Shown: positions 1-8,154, counted from the first letter of the stretch. The stretch is 64,000 bases of DNA from Streptomyces olivoverticillatus (GCF_014203555.1 NZ_JACHJH010000007.1:62001-126000); one strand, 5' to 3'. Notes: generated by a model not told the origin, from the sequence alone. Program-made: numbers and translations.

Positions 1-311
1 TCGATGGACAGGGGCTCGGGGAAGAGCGTGTGGGACACGCTCATCTCGTGTCCGCCGACTCGGTGGCCCCGGACGTAGATCTCGGCCTGGCGCAGAGGCA
101 GCCCCCCGCCCACGAACTTGTCGGCGCAGCCGAGGTCGCGCAGGACTTCCAGGGCGCGCTGCCACATGATGCTGGCGCGCACTTCGCGCTTGGTGTGCGG
201 CTCCTTCTCCAGGACGGCGACGTCCAAACCGTACTGGCGGAGCGCGATCGCGAGGGCGAGGCCGGTGGGCCCCGCGCCGACGACCACGACATCACGGCAG
301 GTCTCACTCAT
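1..311 (-). CDS. FAD-dependent aromatic monooxygenase, N-terminal part (cut by window edge)
   Basis: Only the first 103 codons are inside the window; the gene runs off the left edge. Translation from the ATG at 311 opens with MSETCRDVVVVGAGPTGLAL, the beta-alpha-beta FAD fold with GxGxxG at residues 12-17, followed by an acidic end of beta-2 (VAVLEKE) that would bind the adenosine ribose. The continuation with REVRAS and a conserved tryptophan is typical of class A flavin hydroxylases of the PheA/TfdB/MhpA group, which hydroxylate phenolic or polyketide substrates with NAD(P)H and O2. The same strand upstream carries an MFS transporter gene, so uptake or efflux of the substrate is plausible, but a strong hairpin separates the two. 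Substrate cannot be inferred from this fragment. Confidence 0.8.
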   Translation of the reverse strand, partial: MSETCRDVVVVGAGPTGLALAIALRQYGLDVAVLEKEPHTKREVRASIMWQRALEVLRDLGCADKFVGGGLPLRQAEIYVRGHRVGGHEMSVSHTLFPEPLSI

Positions 312-441
312 GCGCGTTCTCCCCCGGTGTGCGCCCTGGTGGGTCCCTATGGTCGGGGACGGCGCGGCGGGGGATCAATGGTGCCTTTTCGACCAGAAGG
401 GTCTGCCGCCGAATACCTTTCCCCGGAATCGGCGCAAAACG

Positions 442-478
442 CGTGGAGGCGGCCGGGTCGCGCCCGGCCGCCTCCACG
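442..478 (-). terminator. Hairpin terminator downstream of the MFS gene
   Basis: A perfect 16-bp stem (442-457 with 463-478) around a 5-nt loop lies 15 bp after the stop of the transporter gene at 493. On the minus strand it is followed by a short T run (CGTTTTG). It should end transcription of the transporter and separate it from the flavin monooxygenase further downstream. Confidence 0.7.
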
Positions 479-492
479 ATGAGCCGGGTCCG

Positions 493-1956
493 TCAGCCCT
501 GGGCCTCCGCCGCCACCGGCTTCGGGATCAGGAAGGACGTCGCGAGGGCGGCGGCCAGGATGACCACGCCCGCGATCATGCCCGCGGTGTAGTCGCCGGA
601 CGAGGCCGGGTCGGACGGCAGCGTCGCCGTCTTGACCGCGTAGAGCAGCGCGAAGCTGAGCCCGGCACCGAGGTTGAAGGCGCCCGCGTTCAGGCCGGGC
701 AGGAAGCCCGGGTTCTCGCCCGGGGACAGCACGACGCCGAGCCCGTTGAGCACGATGTTCGCCACGCCCGCGTAGGTGATGCCCACGAGGAGGGAGGCCG
801 TCAGCAGCATGACGCGCGAGTGGCCGGGCAGCGTGACGATCAGCAGCACGACGGAGGCCGCCGAGCCGATGAGGCCGAGCCGCAGCACGCGGCCGTAGCC
901 GTAGGTGGCGGCCAGCCGGCCGGCGATCGGGCCCATGGCCAGACCGGCGAGGGCGTACGGGGTGAGGGTCCACCACGCGGACTGCTCGGCGGTCATGCCC
1001 AGACCCGCCTTCGCGTCCTGGGCGAACGCCGGGACGAGGCCGTTCATGACGGCGAACACACCGGTCATGGTGAGCACGGTGGTCAGCAGGGTGGCCCAGG
1101 TACCGCGCTGCTTGAGGTGCCTGGTGGCGACCAGCGGGTGGCGGGAGCGGTCCTCGGTCCGCCAGAACAGCGCGAAGGCGGCGGCGGAGAGGACCGTGAG
1201 CGCGGCCACCATGCCCCAGTTCGCGGCGGCGAGCTTGCCGGCCTCGTTGAGCGCGACGAGCAGCGATCCGACCGAGACGACGAGGAGGCCGACACCGGGC
1301 CAGTCCATCCGCTTCGCGTCCGCGACCTTCGACTCCGGCGCCAGGGCGGCGACGAGCGCGGTGGCGACGGCCGCCACGCCCGCCATGGCCCAGAACACCG
1401 CCTGGAAGCCGTGCTTGTCGGCGAGGAAGCCGCCCGCGAGCGAGTCGACGCCGGCGATGCCGCCGTTGACGGCGGTGATCACACCCAGCAGGGTGCCGTA
1501 CCGCTTGGGCTCGGTCACCTCGACCCGCAGCATGATCAGACACAGCGGGACGGTCGGCCCGGACGCGCCCTGGATGACACGGCCGACGAACAGCATCGGC
1601 ACGCTCTGCGCGAGGGCCGCGACGACACAGCCGACGACCATCAGGGCCAGCATGCCGACCAGCACCTTGCGGCGCCCGATCACATCGCCGAGCCGGGGCA
1701 GGAAGAGCGAGAACAGGGCCGCGGAGGTGAAGAAGGCGGTCTGGGTGAGCCCGATCTCGGCGGAGCTGGCACCGAGGCTGTCCTCGATGTTCTTGAGCGC
1801 CGGGCTGAGCATGCTCGCGTTCAGCTGGAAGGCGATGCAGGCGGTGAGCAGCGCGGTGACCAGGACACCCACCCGGACGGGGCGTCCCGCCGGGGAGAGC
1901 CGGTTATCGGTGGTGCGGTCGGTGCTGGTGGTACGGGTGGTGCTTGAAACGTTCAT
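493..1956 (-). CDS. MFS drug/metabolite transporter
   Basis: A 487-residue integral membrane protein of the major facilitator superfamily, probably a proton-coupled exporter in the cytoplasmic membrane. After a Ser/Thr-rich cytoplasmic N-terminus (about 25 residues) there are many hydrophobic segments. The loop 2-3 signature GDVIGRRKV and the motif-C-like glycine-rich stretch in the fifth helix are visible. Length and the long hydrophobic C-terminal half fit the EmrB/QacA (DHA2, 14-helix) group. The ATG at 1956 is chosen over an upstream in-frame start because an ACGAGG ribosome site lies just before it. It is followed by a terminator hairpin and then a flavin monooxygenase gene on the same strand. 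Substrate is unknown. Confidence 0.8.
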   Translation of the reverse strand: MNVSSTTRTTSTDRTTDNRLSPAGRPVRVGVLVTALLTACIAFQLNASMLSPALKNIEDSLGASSAEIGLTQTAFFTSAALFSLFLPRLGDVIGRRKVLVGMLALMVVGCVVAALAQSVPMLFVGRVIQGASGPTVPLCLIMLRVEVTEPKRYGTLLGVITAVNGGIAGVDSLAGGFLADKHGFQAVFWAMAGVAAVATALVAALAPESKVADAKRMDWPGVGLLVVSVGSLLVALNEAGKLAAANWGMVAALTVLSAAAFALFWRTEDRSRHPLVATRHLKQRGTWATLLTTVLTMTGVFAVMNGLVPAFAQDAKAGLGMTAEQSAWWTLTPYALAGLAMGPIAGRLAATYGYGRVLRLGLIGSAASVVLLIVTLPGHSRVMLLTASLLVGITYAGVANIVLNGLGVVLSPGENPGFLPGLNAGAFNLGAGLSFALLYAVKTATLPSDPASSGDYTAGMIAGVVILAAALATSFLIPKPVAAEAQG

Positions 1957-1985
1957 GCCTCGTGGATCTCTGGGTACATACACAG

Positions 1986-2007
1986 AAAAACCCCAGCTCA
2001 GCTGGGG
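1986..2007 (-). terminator. Rho-independent terminator of tRNA-Leu
   Basis: An 8-bp perfect stem (CCCCAGCT / AGCTGGGG, 1991-2007) is followed on the minus strand by five Ts (1990-1986), a few bases after the CCA end of the tRNA gene. This is a textbook intrinsic terminator. Confidence 0.85.
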
Positions 2008-2014
2008 TTCTCTC

Positions 2015-2102
2015 TGGTGTCCGAGGGGGGACTTGAACCCCCACGCCCGATAAAGGGCACTAGCACCTCAAGCTAGCGCGTCTGCCATTCCGCCACCCGG
2101 AC
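2015..2102 (-). tRNA. tRNA-Leu (anticodon GAG)
   Basis: On the minus strand an 88-nt gene folds as a class II tRNA. The acceptor arm GTCCGGG pairs with CTCGGAC (one G-U). The D-loop carries AATGGCAGACGC, the anticodon stem-loop GCTAGCTTGAGGTGCTAGT presents GAG, and there is a long variable arm (GCCCTTTATCGGGC). The T-arm GGGGGTTCAAGTCCCCC is present and the 3' CCA is encoded at 2015-2017. It decodes CUC/CUU leucine codons; CUC is among the commonest leucine codons in such a genome. A terminator follows directly. No attachment-site duplication or integrase is seen nearby. Confidence 0.95.
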
Positions 2103-2236
2103 TAGGTGTTTTGTCTTGGCGGGGTGTTCCCCGCGGCGACATGGATAACTGTATCAAGCTTTCGGAGCGCCCTTCACCAGGCCATTTGTCGGGACATAAG
2201 GCTCGTTTATGGGCAAGGCGAGCGACTCCTCCGTGC

Positions 2237-2264
2237 CCGGCCAGGAGTGAGCGCTCCTGGCCGG
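2237..2264 (-). terminator. Hairpin downstream of the aldehyde dehydrogenase gene
   Basis: An 11-bp perfect inverted repeat (CCGGCCAGGAG / CTCCTGGCCGG, loop TGAGCG) starts 18 bp after the aldehyde dehydrogenase stop. No clear T tract follows on the minus strand, so it is a terminator-like stem of the kind common in GC-rich genomes. Confidence 0.55.
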
Positions 2265-2282
2265 CGCCGGGCCCGCCACGGG

Positions 2283-3845
2283 TCAGGGCATCAGGTGGTA
2301 GTCCGGGAAGTTGCCGGGCAGCCGCTCGTCCGCCGAGGATCCCTGTGTCACCGCCCTCACCAGCAGCTCCCCGCCCACGAAGGCGCCCCGCCACGAGGCG
2401 CCGAAGCCGCCGAACAGCTCCTGTCGGTCCCCGCGCGAGCGCGGCGTGCCGTGGCCGGTCTTGAAGGCGCGGATCTGCGGGGCCAGCCGCTCGTACACGC
2501 CTGGGTCGTCGCAGGAGAGGGTGGCCACGAGGGCGCCGTTGCTGGCGTTCATGGCGGCGAGCAGCTCGGCCTCGGTGTCCACCAGCACGATCGTGTCGAC
2601 CGGGCCGAAGGGCTCGGCGTGGTGCAGCGGGGAGGCCGGCGGCGGGCTGAGGAGGGTGACGGGCGGTACGTACGCGCTGGTGTCCTGCCCCGGCAGGAAG
2701 CGGCCCGCGGACAGCTCGCCGCGGTGCAGCGGGATCGCCCCGCGGTCGATGGCCTCGGCGACCTGGTCCGTCAGTTCCTTCGCCTTCGCCGCGTTGATCA
2801 GCGGGCCGAGATCCAGGTCCGGCAGGTCGTCCTGCGCGGAGTCGACCGCCAGCGGGTGGCCCAGGGTCACCGCCCGCACCGCGGGCAGGTAGTGCGCGAG
2901 GAAGTCGGCGAAGGCCGAGCGCTGGACGACGAACCGCGGGTAGGCCGTGCAGCGCTGCTTGGCGTAGTCGAAGGTCTTGCGGATCTGCGGGGCGAGGGCG
3001 TCCCAGCCGGTGAAGTCCCAGATGCCCCAGGTGTTGAGACCCTCCTGTTCGAGGATGTGCCGCTTGCCCAGGTCGGCGACTGCCGTGGCGACCCGGGCGC
3101 CGGTGTCCCGGCCGCCGACGAAGGACACGCAGCCGATCTCCGGCGCCCGCACCAGCGCCTCCGACAGCTCGCCTCCGCTGCCGCTGACCAGCGTGACGGG
3201 CACCCCCTCCCGCGCGACGAGGGCGGCGGCCAGCGTGAGACAGGCCAGGCCGCCGTCCGTGGGGGTCTTGGCGATGACCGCGTTGCCCGCCAGCGCCTGG
3301 ACGAGCATGGCGTGGACGAGCACGCTCATCGGGTAGTTCCAGCTGGCGATGTTGCTGACCGGGCCGGGCAGGGGGCTGCGTCCGGCCGTCATCCGGTCGA
3401 TCTCCGCCACGTACCAGCGCACGCCCTCGATCGCTCGGTCGACGTCGGCCTGCGCCAACCGCCAGGGCTTGCCGATCTCCCATACGAGGAGCAGGGCGAG
3501 GAGTTCGCGGTGTTCCGTCAGGGCGTCGAGGCCGGCGCTCACCCGCGCCTTGCGCTCGGCGAGCGGCACCTCGCGCCAGGCCCGGTGCTGGTCGAGCGAG
3601 GCGCGTACGGCCTGCCGGGCGGTGGCCGCGTCGAGCCGCGGCGGGCCCGCGATCGGAGTGCCGTCGACGGGGGTGGTGGCGGGCAGCGGGCGGCCGTCGG
3701 CCTGCCAGGTGCCGCGCCAGAGATTGAGGACCCGGTCCTCGCGGAACGCCTCGGGGGCGGCGGCCAGGCAGCGCTGCCAGGCAGCGGCCCATTCGGTGCC
3801 GGGCTTGAGGAGGGGGGAGGCGGGGGTGCTGAGGGTGGTGGCCAT
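2283..3845 (-). CDS. Aldehyde dehydrogenase family protein
   Basis: A 520-residue cytosolic NAD(P)-dependent aldehyde dehydrogenase homologue. The general-base segment reads ILEQEGLN in place of the usual LELGGKN, keeping the glutamate. The nucleophile region is KQRCTAYPRFVVQ with the cysteine in the expected place, and the NAD-binding stretch NYPMSVLVHAMLVQALAGNA is present. The altered ELGGK motif and the EGLNTWGIWDFTGWD continuation set it apart from classical betaine or acyl-aldehyde dehydrogenases, so the substrate is open. The ATG at 3845 follows a GGAG ribosome site (GGAGATCACCC). The gene is divergent from fdhD, and a 14-bp palindrome lies about 65 bp upstream of its start. A terminator-like hairpin follows. 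Confidence 0.8.
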   Translation of the reverse strand: MATTLSTPASPLLKPGTEWAAAWQRCLAAAPEAFREDRVLNLWRGTWQADGRPLPATTPVDGTPIAGPPRLDAATARQAVRASLDQHRAWREVPLAERKARVSAGLDALTEHRELLALLLVWEIGKPWRLAQADVDRAIEGVRWYVAEIDRMTAGRSPLPGPVSNIASWNYPMSVLVHAMLVQALAGNAVIAKTPTDGGLACLTLAAALVAREGVPVTLVSGSGGELSEALVRAPEIGCVSFVGGRDTGARVATAVADLGKRHILEQEGLNTWGIWDFTGWDALAPQIRKTFDYAKQRCTAYPRFVVQRSAFADFLAHYLPAVRAVTLGHPLAVDSAQDDLPDLDLGPLINAAKAKELTDQVAEAIDRGAIPLHRGELSAGRFLPGQDTSAYVPPVTLLSPPPASPLHHAEPFGPVDTIVLVDTEAELLAAMNASNGALVATLSCDDPGVYERLAPQIRAFKTGHGTPRSRGDRQELFGGFGASWRGAFVGGELLVRAVTQGSSADERLPGNFPDYHLMP

Positions 3846-3909
3846 GGGTGATCTCCGCTCTCGGTGCACGGTCGGGGCGGGGAATTGGCGCATCGTGAAT
3901 CGGAACTGC

Positions 3910-3923
3910 CTACCGAACGGTAG
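3910..3923. promoter_or_regulatory. Palindromic candidate operator in the ALDH-fdhD divergent region
   Basis: CTACCG-AA-CGGTAG is an inverted repeat with 6-bp arms and a 2-bp centre. It sits 65 bp upstream of the aldehyde dehydrogenase start and 125 bp upstream of fdhD. Size and symmetry fit a TetR-type operator, but no regulator gene is adjacent, so the binder is unknown. The position favours control of the dehydrogenase. Confidence 0.4.
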
Positions 3924-4048
3924 CCACGGGGGGCGGGTCCGGGAGGGCTCTCGCCGGGGATGAGGCCCACGTCACGTGCCCGGACGGCGGCGCGCGACAA
4001 TGGACCGCCGGGCCACCAGCCACAACCGATCACCGGGAACTGAACACC

Positions 4049-4882
4049 ATGGGACGGGTCACCGAACGCCGCCGCGTCATCCGCATCCGGGACGGGGCCG
4101 TCACGGCCCGCCCCGACACGCTCGTCGCCGAGGAACCGCTGGAGATCCGGCTGAACGGCAAGCCGCTGGCCATCACCATGCGCACGCCCGGCGACGACTT
4201 CGCGCTCGCGGCCGGCTTCCTGGTCAGCGAGGGCGTGCTGGGCGCCGCCGACGAGCTGGCGAACATCGTCTACTGCGCCGGGGCCACCGACGAGGGCTCG
4301 AACACCTACAACGTCGTGGACGTACGGCTCGCCCCCGGCGTCCCCGTCCCCGACATCACCCTCGAACGCAACGTCTACACCACGTCCTCCTGCGGGCTGT
4401 GCGGCAAGGCGAGCCTGGACGCGGTGCGCACCACGGCCCGCTGGCCCGTCGCCGACGGGCCGGGGCCGCTCTCGCTCGCACCGGAACTGCTCGCCGAACT
4501 CCCCCACCGGCTGCGCGAGGCGCAGCGCGTCTTCGACCGGACCGGCGGCCTGCACGGCGCCGCGCTGTTTGCGCCGGACGGCGAACTGCTGGACGTACGG
4601 GAGGACGTGGGCCGGCACAACGCGGTCGACAAGCTCGTGGGGCGCGCCCTGCAGCAGGGGCTGCTGCCGTTGTCCGGCGCGGTGCTGCTGGTCTCGGGGC
4701 GGGCCTCGTTCGAGCTGGCCCAGAAGGCGGTCATGGCCGGGATTCCGGTGCTGGCGGCGGTGTCGGCGCCGTCGTCGCTCGCCGTCGATCTGGCGGTGGA
4801 GACGGGGATGACGCTGATCGGCTTCCTCCGGGGGTCCTCGATGAACGTCTATGCGGGCGAGCAGCGGGTGCGTCTGGCGTAG
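4049..4882 (+). CDS. fdhD: Formate dehydrogenase accessory sulfurtransferase FdhD
   Basis: A 277-residue cytosolic protein of the FdhD family, which passes sulfur from a cysteine desulfurase to the bis-MGD molybdenum cofactor of formate dehydrogenase. The signature TSSCGLCGK is present with C115 and C118, equivalent to the CxxC needed in the E. coli protein. The downstream VREDVGRHNAVDKLVG block and the SGRASFELAQKAVMAGIP block are family hallmarks. Length is typical. The ATG at 4049 is used; the ribosome site is weak. No formate dehydrogenase subunit is visible in the window, so the client enzyme must be elsewhere. The gene is convergent with the GAP1-type gene, with a short tandem repeat between them. 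Confidence 0.93.
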   Translation: MGRVTERRRVIRIRDGAVTARPDTLVAEEPLEIRLNGKPLAITMRTPGDDFALAAGFLVSEGVLGAADELANIVYCAGATDEGSNTYNVVDVRLAPGVPVPDITLERNVYTTSSCGLCGKASLDAVRTTARWPVADGPGPLSLAPELLAELPHRLREAQRVFDRTGGLHGAALFAPDGELLDVREDVGRHNAVDKLVGRALQQGLLPLSGAVLLVSGRASFELAQKAVMAGIPVLAAVSAPSSLAVDLAVETGMTLIGFLRGSSMNVYAGEQRVRLA

Positions 4883-4899
4883 CCGCCCGGCGCCTGGCT

Positions 4900-4957
4900 C
4901 ACGGCCGTCCGGTTCACGGCCGTCCGGTTCACGGCCGTCCGGTTCACGGCCGTCCGG
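4900..4957. repeat. 15-bp tandem repeat, about 3.9 copies
   Basis: The unit CACGGCCGTCCGGTT is repeated perfectly at 4900-4914, 4915-4929 and 4930-4944, with a fourth partial copy at 4945-4957. It fills the gap between the convergent fdhD and GAP1-type genes and includes the GAP1 stop codon (4944-4946). Because the period is five codons, every unit contains TGA in the GAP1 frame, so copy-number change alters the tail or the spacer but not the reading frame. Confidence 0.9.
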
Positions 4958-7352
4958 GGCGGCCGCGCCAGCGGCCGCTGAGGCGGCCGAGGACGCCGAA
5001 GCGGTCCCACTCGTGGAACATCTCCGCCCACTGGCCGCCGACCTGCCGCAGGCACCGCCGTACCTCCTCGATGTCCTCGGTGGTCATCCGGCGCACCTCG
5101 GGCCTCAGGACGGAGACCAGCAGCTCGGTGCGGATCTCGTCCCAGAGGCCGCTCACTTCGGGGGCGGTGTGCCAGGCGACGAAGCAGACGGCGGCGTAGG
5201 TGGGCGGGGTGCAGCGCAGCAGTTCGCGGACGGCCCGGCCCTGCGCCTCGCGGGCGTAGGCGCGCAGCAGGCACTCGTCGCCGGAGTGGATGAGGTCGGG
5301 CAGCTCGCCGGGGGCGGGCGGCGGGTCCACGCCGAGCAGGCGCTGGGCCAGGGCCCTGCTCAGCCGTTCCTCGGCGCCCGGTTCGAGCGGGGCGGCCTGG
5401 CGGCGGAGGGCGACGACTCGGCCGGTGCAGCCGGGGAGGGCCGCGCCGTCGGCGATGTCGCCGGCTTGTTCGAGGAGCAGCAGCGCGGCCCGTTCCCTGA
5501 GGGCCAGTTCCGTGCCGCAGCCGAGGATGCTCTTCAGCAGGGCCTTGGCCAGGCCGGGTGCCACGGGGTCGTCGGCGGTGCTGTCGAGGGCGGTGCGGAC
5601 GAAGGCCTGGACGAGGCCGTCCGCCTGGTGCCAGCCCGCCGGGAGCTCGGCGAGCAGCCGGGCGGCCTCCGGGGTCGGCAGCGGCCGGCCGCCCCAGACG
5701 AGGCGGAAAGCGGTGCGCAGGACGGTGGGGCTCTCCTGGTGCTCGGGTCCGGCCGTCAGGGTGAGCTTGCGCATGCGGGCGGGGCGCTCGGCGGGGTCGT
5801 CGGGGGGCGCCTCGCCGCCTTCGCGCGCCGGATCGTCGGTCACCTCCGCGCACATGCGCAGGTGGGGGCGGCCGGTGAGGTCGGCGCCGGGGAGCTCGGC
5901 GGCGAGCAGGCGGACGATGGGGTGTGGGTCGCCCGTGGCGGCGGTCCGGTCGAGCGCGTCCAGAACGGCGCAGCGCAGCTCGGCGTGCGCGTCGAGGGCG
6001 GCGCGGACGACCTTGCGGTCGGCCGACGCCTCGTTCAGCAGGGCGGCGGTGAGCCGCTCGGTGAGGACGGGCAGGACGGCCGAGCGGTCCACCCGGAGCG
6101 CTTCGGCCAGGCGCAGGAGGGTGAGGAAGCGGACGAGCGGGGTGGCGGGGTCGCCCGCCACCCGGTCGAGCTCCGCGCGCAGGTCGCGCCTGAGGGGAGC
6201 AGCGGTCGTGCGGAACGCGGAGGAGGCGAACTCTTCGGTGAGCGTCCCGAGGACGGTCCACTCCTCGGGGGTGCGGTCGGTGCCGCCCGCGGCGACGGTG
6301 GTCAGCAGCGGGGTGCGGACGGCTTCGGTGAGGCCGCCGCCGGCGGTGCGCCGGCGGACCCAGCGGGCCGCGGCGGTGCGGCCGTTGGAGTCGAGGGTGA
6401 TGCCTTCACGGGCGGCGAGGGCGGCGAGCCGGTCGGCGTCGTCCCGCGGGTCGTGGTCGGAGCCCGCGCCGGGGGCGGTGCCGACGCCCGTGCGGCGTGC
6501 GGCTTCGGCGAACAGCGCGGGCTGTCCCGCCAGCCAGATGCGGGCCGCGACGGCCGCCCAGGGGTCGTGCTCGGTCCGGGTGGGGCTGGAGGGCCCGCCG
6601 GTGCAGTCGTGGACGCGGTAGCGCTGCTCGGCCGCGGCGGAGTCGTAGTCGAAGTCGGCGTCGGGGAAGGCGCCGACGATCTGCTGGCGGGCGAGCATGG
6701 GGCGGCGCGTGTAGGTGGTGAAGGTGAGCCGGTCCGCGAGGTCGCGGGGCAGGACGGCGCTGGCGATGGCGATCCAGTAGGCCGTGTGGACGCTGTCCCG
6801 TTCGACGACGAGGAGCTGGGGCGCGTCGGGGGTGCGGAAGAGGGTGCGGACGTCGGCGAGGAAGGCCTCCAGCCGGTCGGCGCGGGCGTGGACGAACTCG
6901 AACAGGCCCTTCTTGTCGATGCGCCGGGCGGGTGAGAGGGACGGCAGCGGGTCCGGAGCGCCGCCGTCCGGGGTGCGGTCGGCCCACGAGGGCGACTCCC
7001 ACGCCTCGATGGGCAGCAGGCCGCCGGGCAGGCCGCTGTGGTCGGAGAGGCGTACGGCGTGGGCGTGGAAGTTGCCGTGGCGGCCGCCGCGGCCGGGGCT
7101 GGTGCGGATGATGCGGTACAGCAGGCGGCTGCCGTCGGAGAGCCGGTTGTGGCTGAACGCCACCGGGAAGAGGGCGAGCTCCTCGGCGGAGGGGTGCAGG
7201 GGGGCGTCGAGCGGCGGCTCGTATCCGATCAGCTGCTCCGCCTCACCCAGCAGGGTGATGGGCAGCTCGGGGCTCGAGGCGGTGAGGCGGAAGCCGGAGC
7301 CGCCCGGGCCCACGGTGGCGGTGGAGGTGTAGTGCATCTGCTGCAGGTTCAC
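4944..7352 (-). CDS. GTPase-associated protein 1 (GAP1)-type protein
   Basis: An 802-residue protein starting at a GTG. The opening MNLQQMHYTSTATVGPGGSGF and the following region with GRHGNFHAHAVRL match what I recall of the actinobacterial GAP1 N-terminal domain (type 2), which in related loci precedes GAP1-M and GAP1-C domains. Family knowledge: such proteins are usually encoded beside TRAFAC-type GTPases in predicted NTP-dependent conflict or signalling systems and may act as adaptors. Here no GTPase or other partner gene is adjacent; the neighbours are fdhD and a marR gene. The C-terminal two thirds is leucine/arginine-rich helical sequence with no catalytic motif I recognise. No signal peptide or membrane helix is seen. 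The stop codon lies inside a 15-bp tandem repeat. Confidence 0.72.
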   Translation of the reverse strand: MNLQQMHYTSTATVGPGGSGFRLTASSPELPITLLGEAEQLIGYEPPLDAPLHPSAEELALFPVAFSHNRLSDGSRLLYRIIRTSPGRGGRHGNFHAHAVRLSDHSGLPGGLLPIEAWESPSWADRTPDGGAPDPLPSLSPARRIDKKGLFEFVHARADRLEAFLADVRTLFRTPDAPQLLVVERDSVHTAYWIAIASAVLPRDLADRLTFTTYTRRPMLARQQIVGAFPDADFDYDSAAAEQRYRVHDCTGGPSSPTRTEHDPWAAVAARIWLAGQPALFAEAARRTGVGTAPGAGSDHDPRDDADRLAALAAREGITLDSNGRTAAARWVRRRTAGGGLTEAVRTPLLTTVAAGGTDRTPEEWTVLGTLTEEFASSAFRTTAAPLRRDLRAELDRVAGDPATPLVRFLTLLRLAEALRVDRSAVLPVLTERLTAALLNEASADRKVVRAALDAHAELRCAVLDALDRTAATGDPHPIVRLLAAELPGADLTGRPHLRMCAEVTDDPAREGGEAPPDDPAERPARMRKLTLTAGPEHQESPTVLRTAFRLVWGGRPLPTPEAARLLAELPAGWHQADGLVQAFVRTALDSTADDPVAPGLAKALLKSILGCGTELALRERAALLLLEQAGDIADGAALPGCTGRVVALRRQAAPLEPGAEERLSRALAQRLLGVDPPPAPGELPDLIHSGDECLLRAYAREAQGRAVRELLRCTPPTYAAVCFVAWHTAPEVSGLWDEIRTELLVSVLRPEVRRMTTEDIEEVRRCLRQVGGQWAEMFHEWDRFGVLGRLSGRWRGRPGRP

Positions 7353-7557
7353 GCGACACCCCGTTTCACCTTGTTCCGGTTGCTTCTCGCCGTGGTCTGT
7401 TGATTGTTGCCCCGTAAACGGGCACGGGGCATCACCAACCGCTGCCGTTCGTGCGTTTCCGCCTCCTTGTGCCGTGTGCTCACATCGTGTGACATCCCAC
7501 CAGATCCGGCGGGTCGCCGCCCGTCATCCGGAGGAACTTCCACCACCGACCGCTCCG

Positions 7558-8019
7558 TCAAGCGTCCTCCTCGACCACACGGGTGAGGAGGGCCAGGAAC
7601 AGCTCGCGCTCGGCGGGGGTGAGCGCGGCGAGCAGCGTCTCGTTCGCCTCGTCGCCGAGCTTGGCGAGGCGGGCGAGGCGGCGGCGCCCCGCGGGGGTGA
7701 GGGTGATGGCGTTCTTGCGGCGGTCGGAGGGGTCGGGGGCGCGGCTGACGAGGTCCTGGGCCTGGAGGTCGTTGAGGATGCCGACCATGTCCTTGGGGTC
7801 GAAGCCGGTGGTGCGCCCCAGCTCCGCCTGGGCCACCGGGCCGAGGTCCGCGACGGCGGAGAGGACCGCGTGGTGCGGCATGCGCATCCCGTCGCGGGCC
7901 AGCGCCTCGGCCACGAGGCGGCGGCCGCGCGCCGAGGCCCGGTTGAGCAGCCAGCTGGGGAGGGTCTGGATGCGGGCGAGGGCGGCGGTGCTCGCGCCCG
8001 GGCGGTCTTCGTCTGCCAT
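7558..8019 (-). CDS. MarR family transcriptional regulator
   Basis: A 153-residue DNA-binding protein. The winged helix-turn-helix is visible as VAQAELGRTTGFDPKDMVGILNDL (split across residues about 65-90), followed by the wing LVSRAPDPSDRRKNAITLTP, the classic MarR DxRxxxxxLT signature. Start is the ATG at 8019, matching typical MarR length. The gene is divergent from the MDR oxidoreductase at 8155, and two copies of a GTTGG-N5-CCAA(C/T) palindrome lie between them. It very likely represses itself and the oxidoreductase in response to a small phenolic or oxidising ligand; the ligand is not predictable. Confidence 0.88.
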   Translation of the reverse strand: MADEDRPGASTAALARIQTLPSWLLNRASARGRRLVAEALARDGMRMPHHAVLSAVADLGPVAQAELGRTTGFDPKDMVGILNDLQAQDLVSRAPDPSDRRKNAITLTPAGRRRLARLAKLGDEANETLLAALTPAERELFLALLTRVVEEDA

Positions 8020-8040
8020 GGGTCGAGCGTAACGGAAACC

Positions 8041-8098
8041 GTTGGACTTCCCAATGAAGTCGTGTACCGTAGGGGCTACCAACGTTGGAGTTCCCAAC
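8041..8098. promoter_or_regulatory. Twin MarR operator sites
   Basis: Two near-identical palindromes, GTTGGACTTCCCAAT at 8041-8055 and GTTGGAGTTCCCAAC at 8084-8098, lie in the 135-bp divergent region between the marR gene (start 8019) and the oxidoreductase (start 8155). The shared form is GTTGG-(A)(C/G)TTC-CCAA(C/T), 43 bp apart (four helical turns). Placement and symmetry make them the likely binding sites for the adjacent MarR protein at both promoters. Confidence 0.7.
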
Positions 8099-8154
8099 GA
8101 ATGACGCCGAAGTCCCTGCCTGTCTACCCATCCTGAGCGCCCATGGAGGTGCGT

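Noticed and set aside
118..1947. Long open frames antisense to the MFS transporter and to many other genes (e.g. 4851-6935, 13323-15965, 39708-42407)
   Set aside because: These are GC-skew shadows: Arg/Ala/Gly/Pro-rich translations with no family motifs, opposite or out of frame to genes with clear motifs.
2015..2102. tRNA-Leu as an integration site for a mobile element
   Set aside because: No repeated 3' tRNA segment, integrase or excisionase gene was seen in the window; flanking genes look like normal chromosome.
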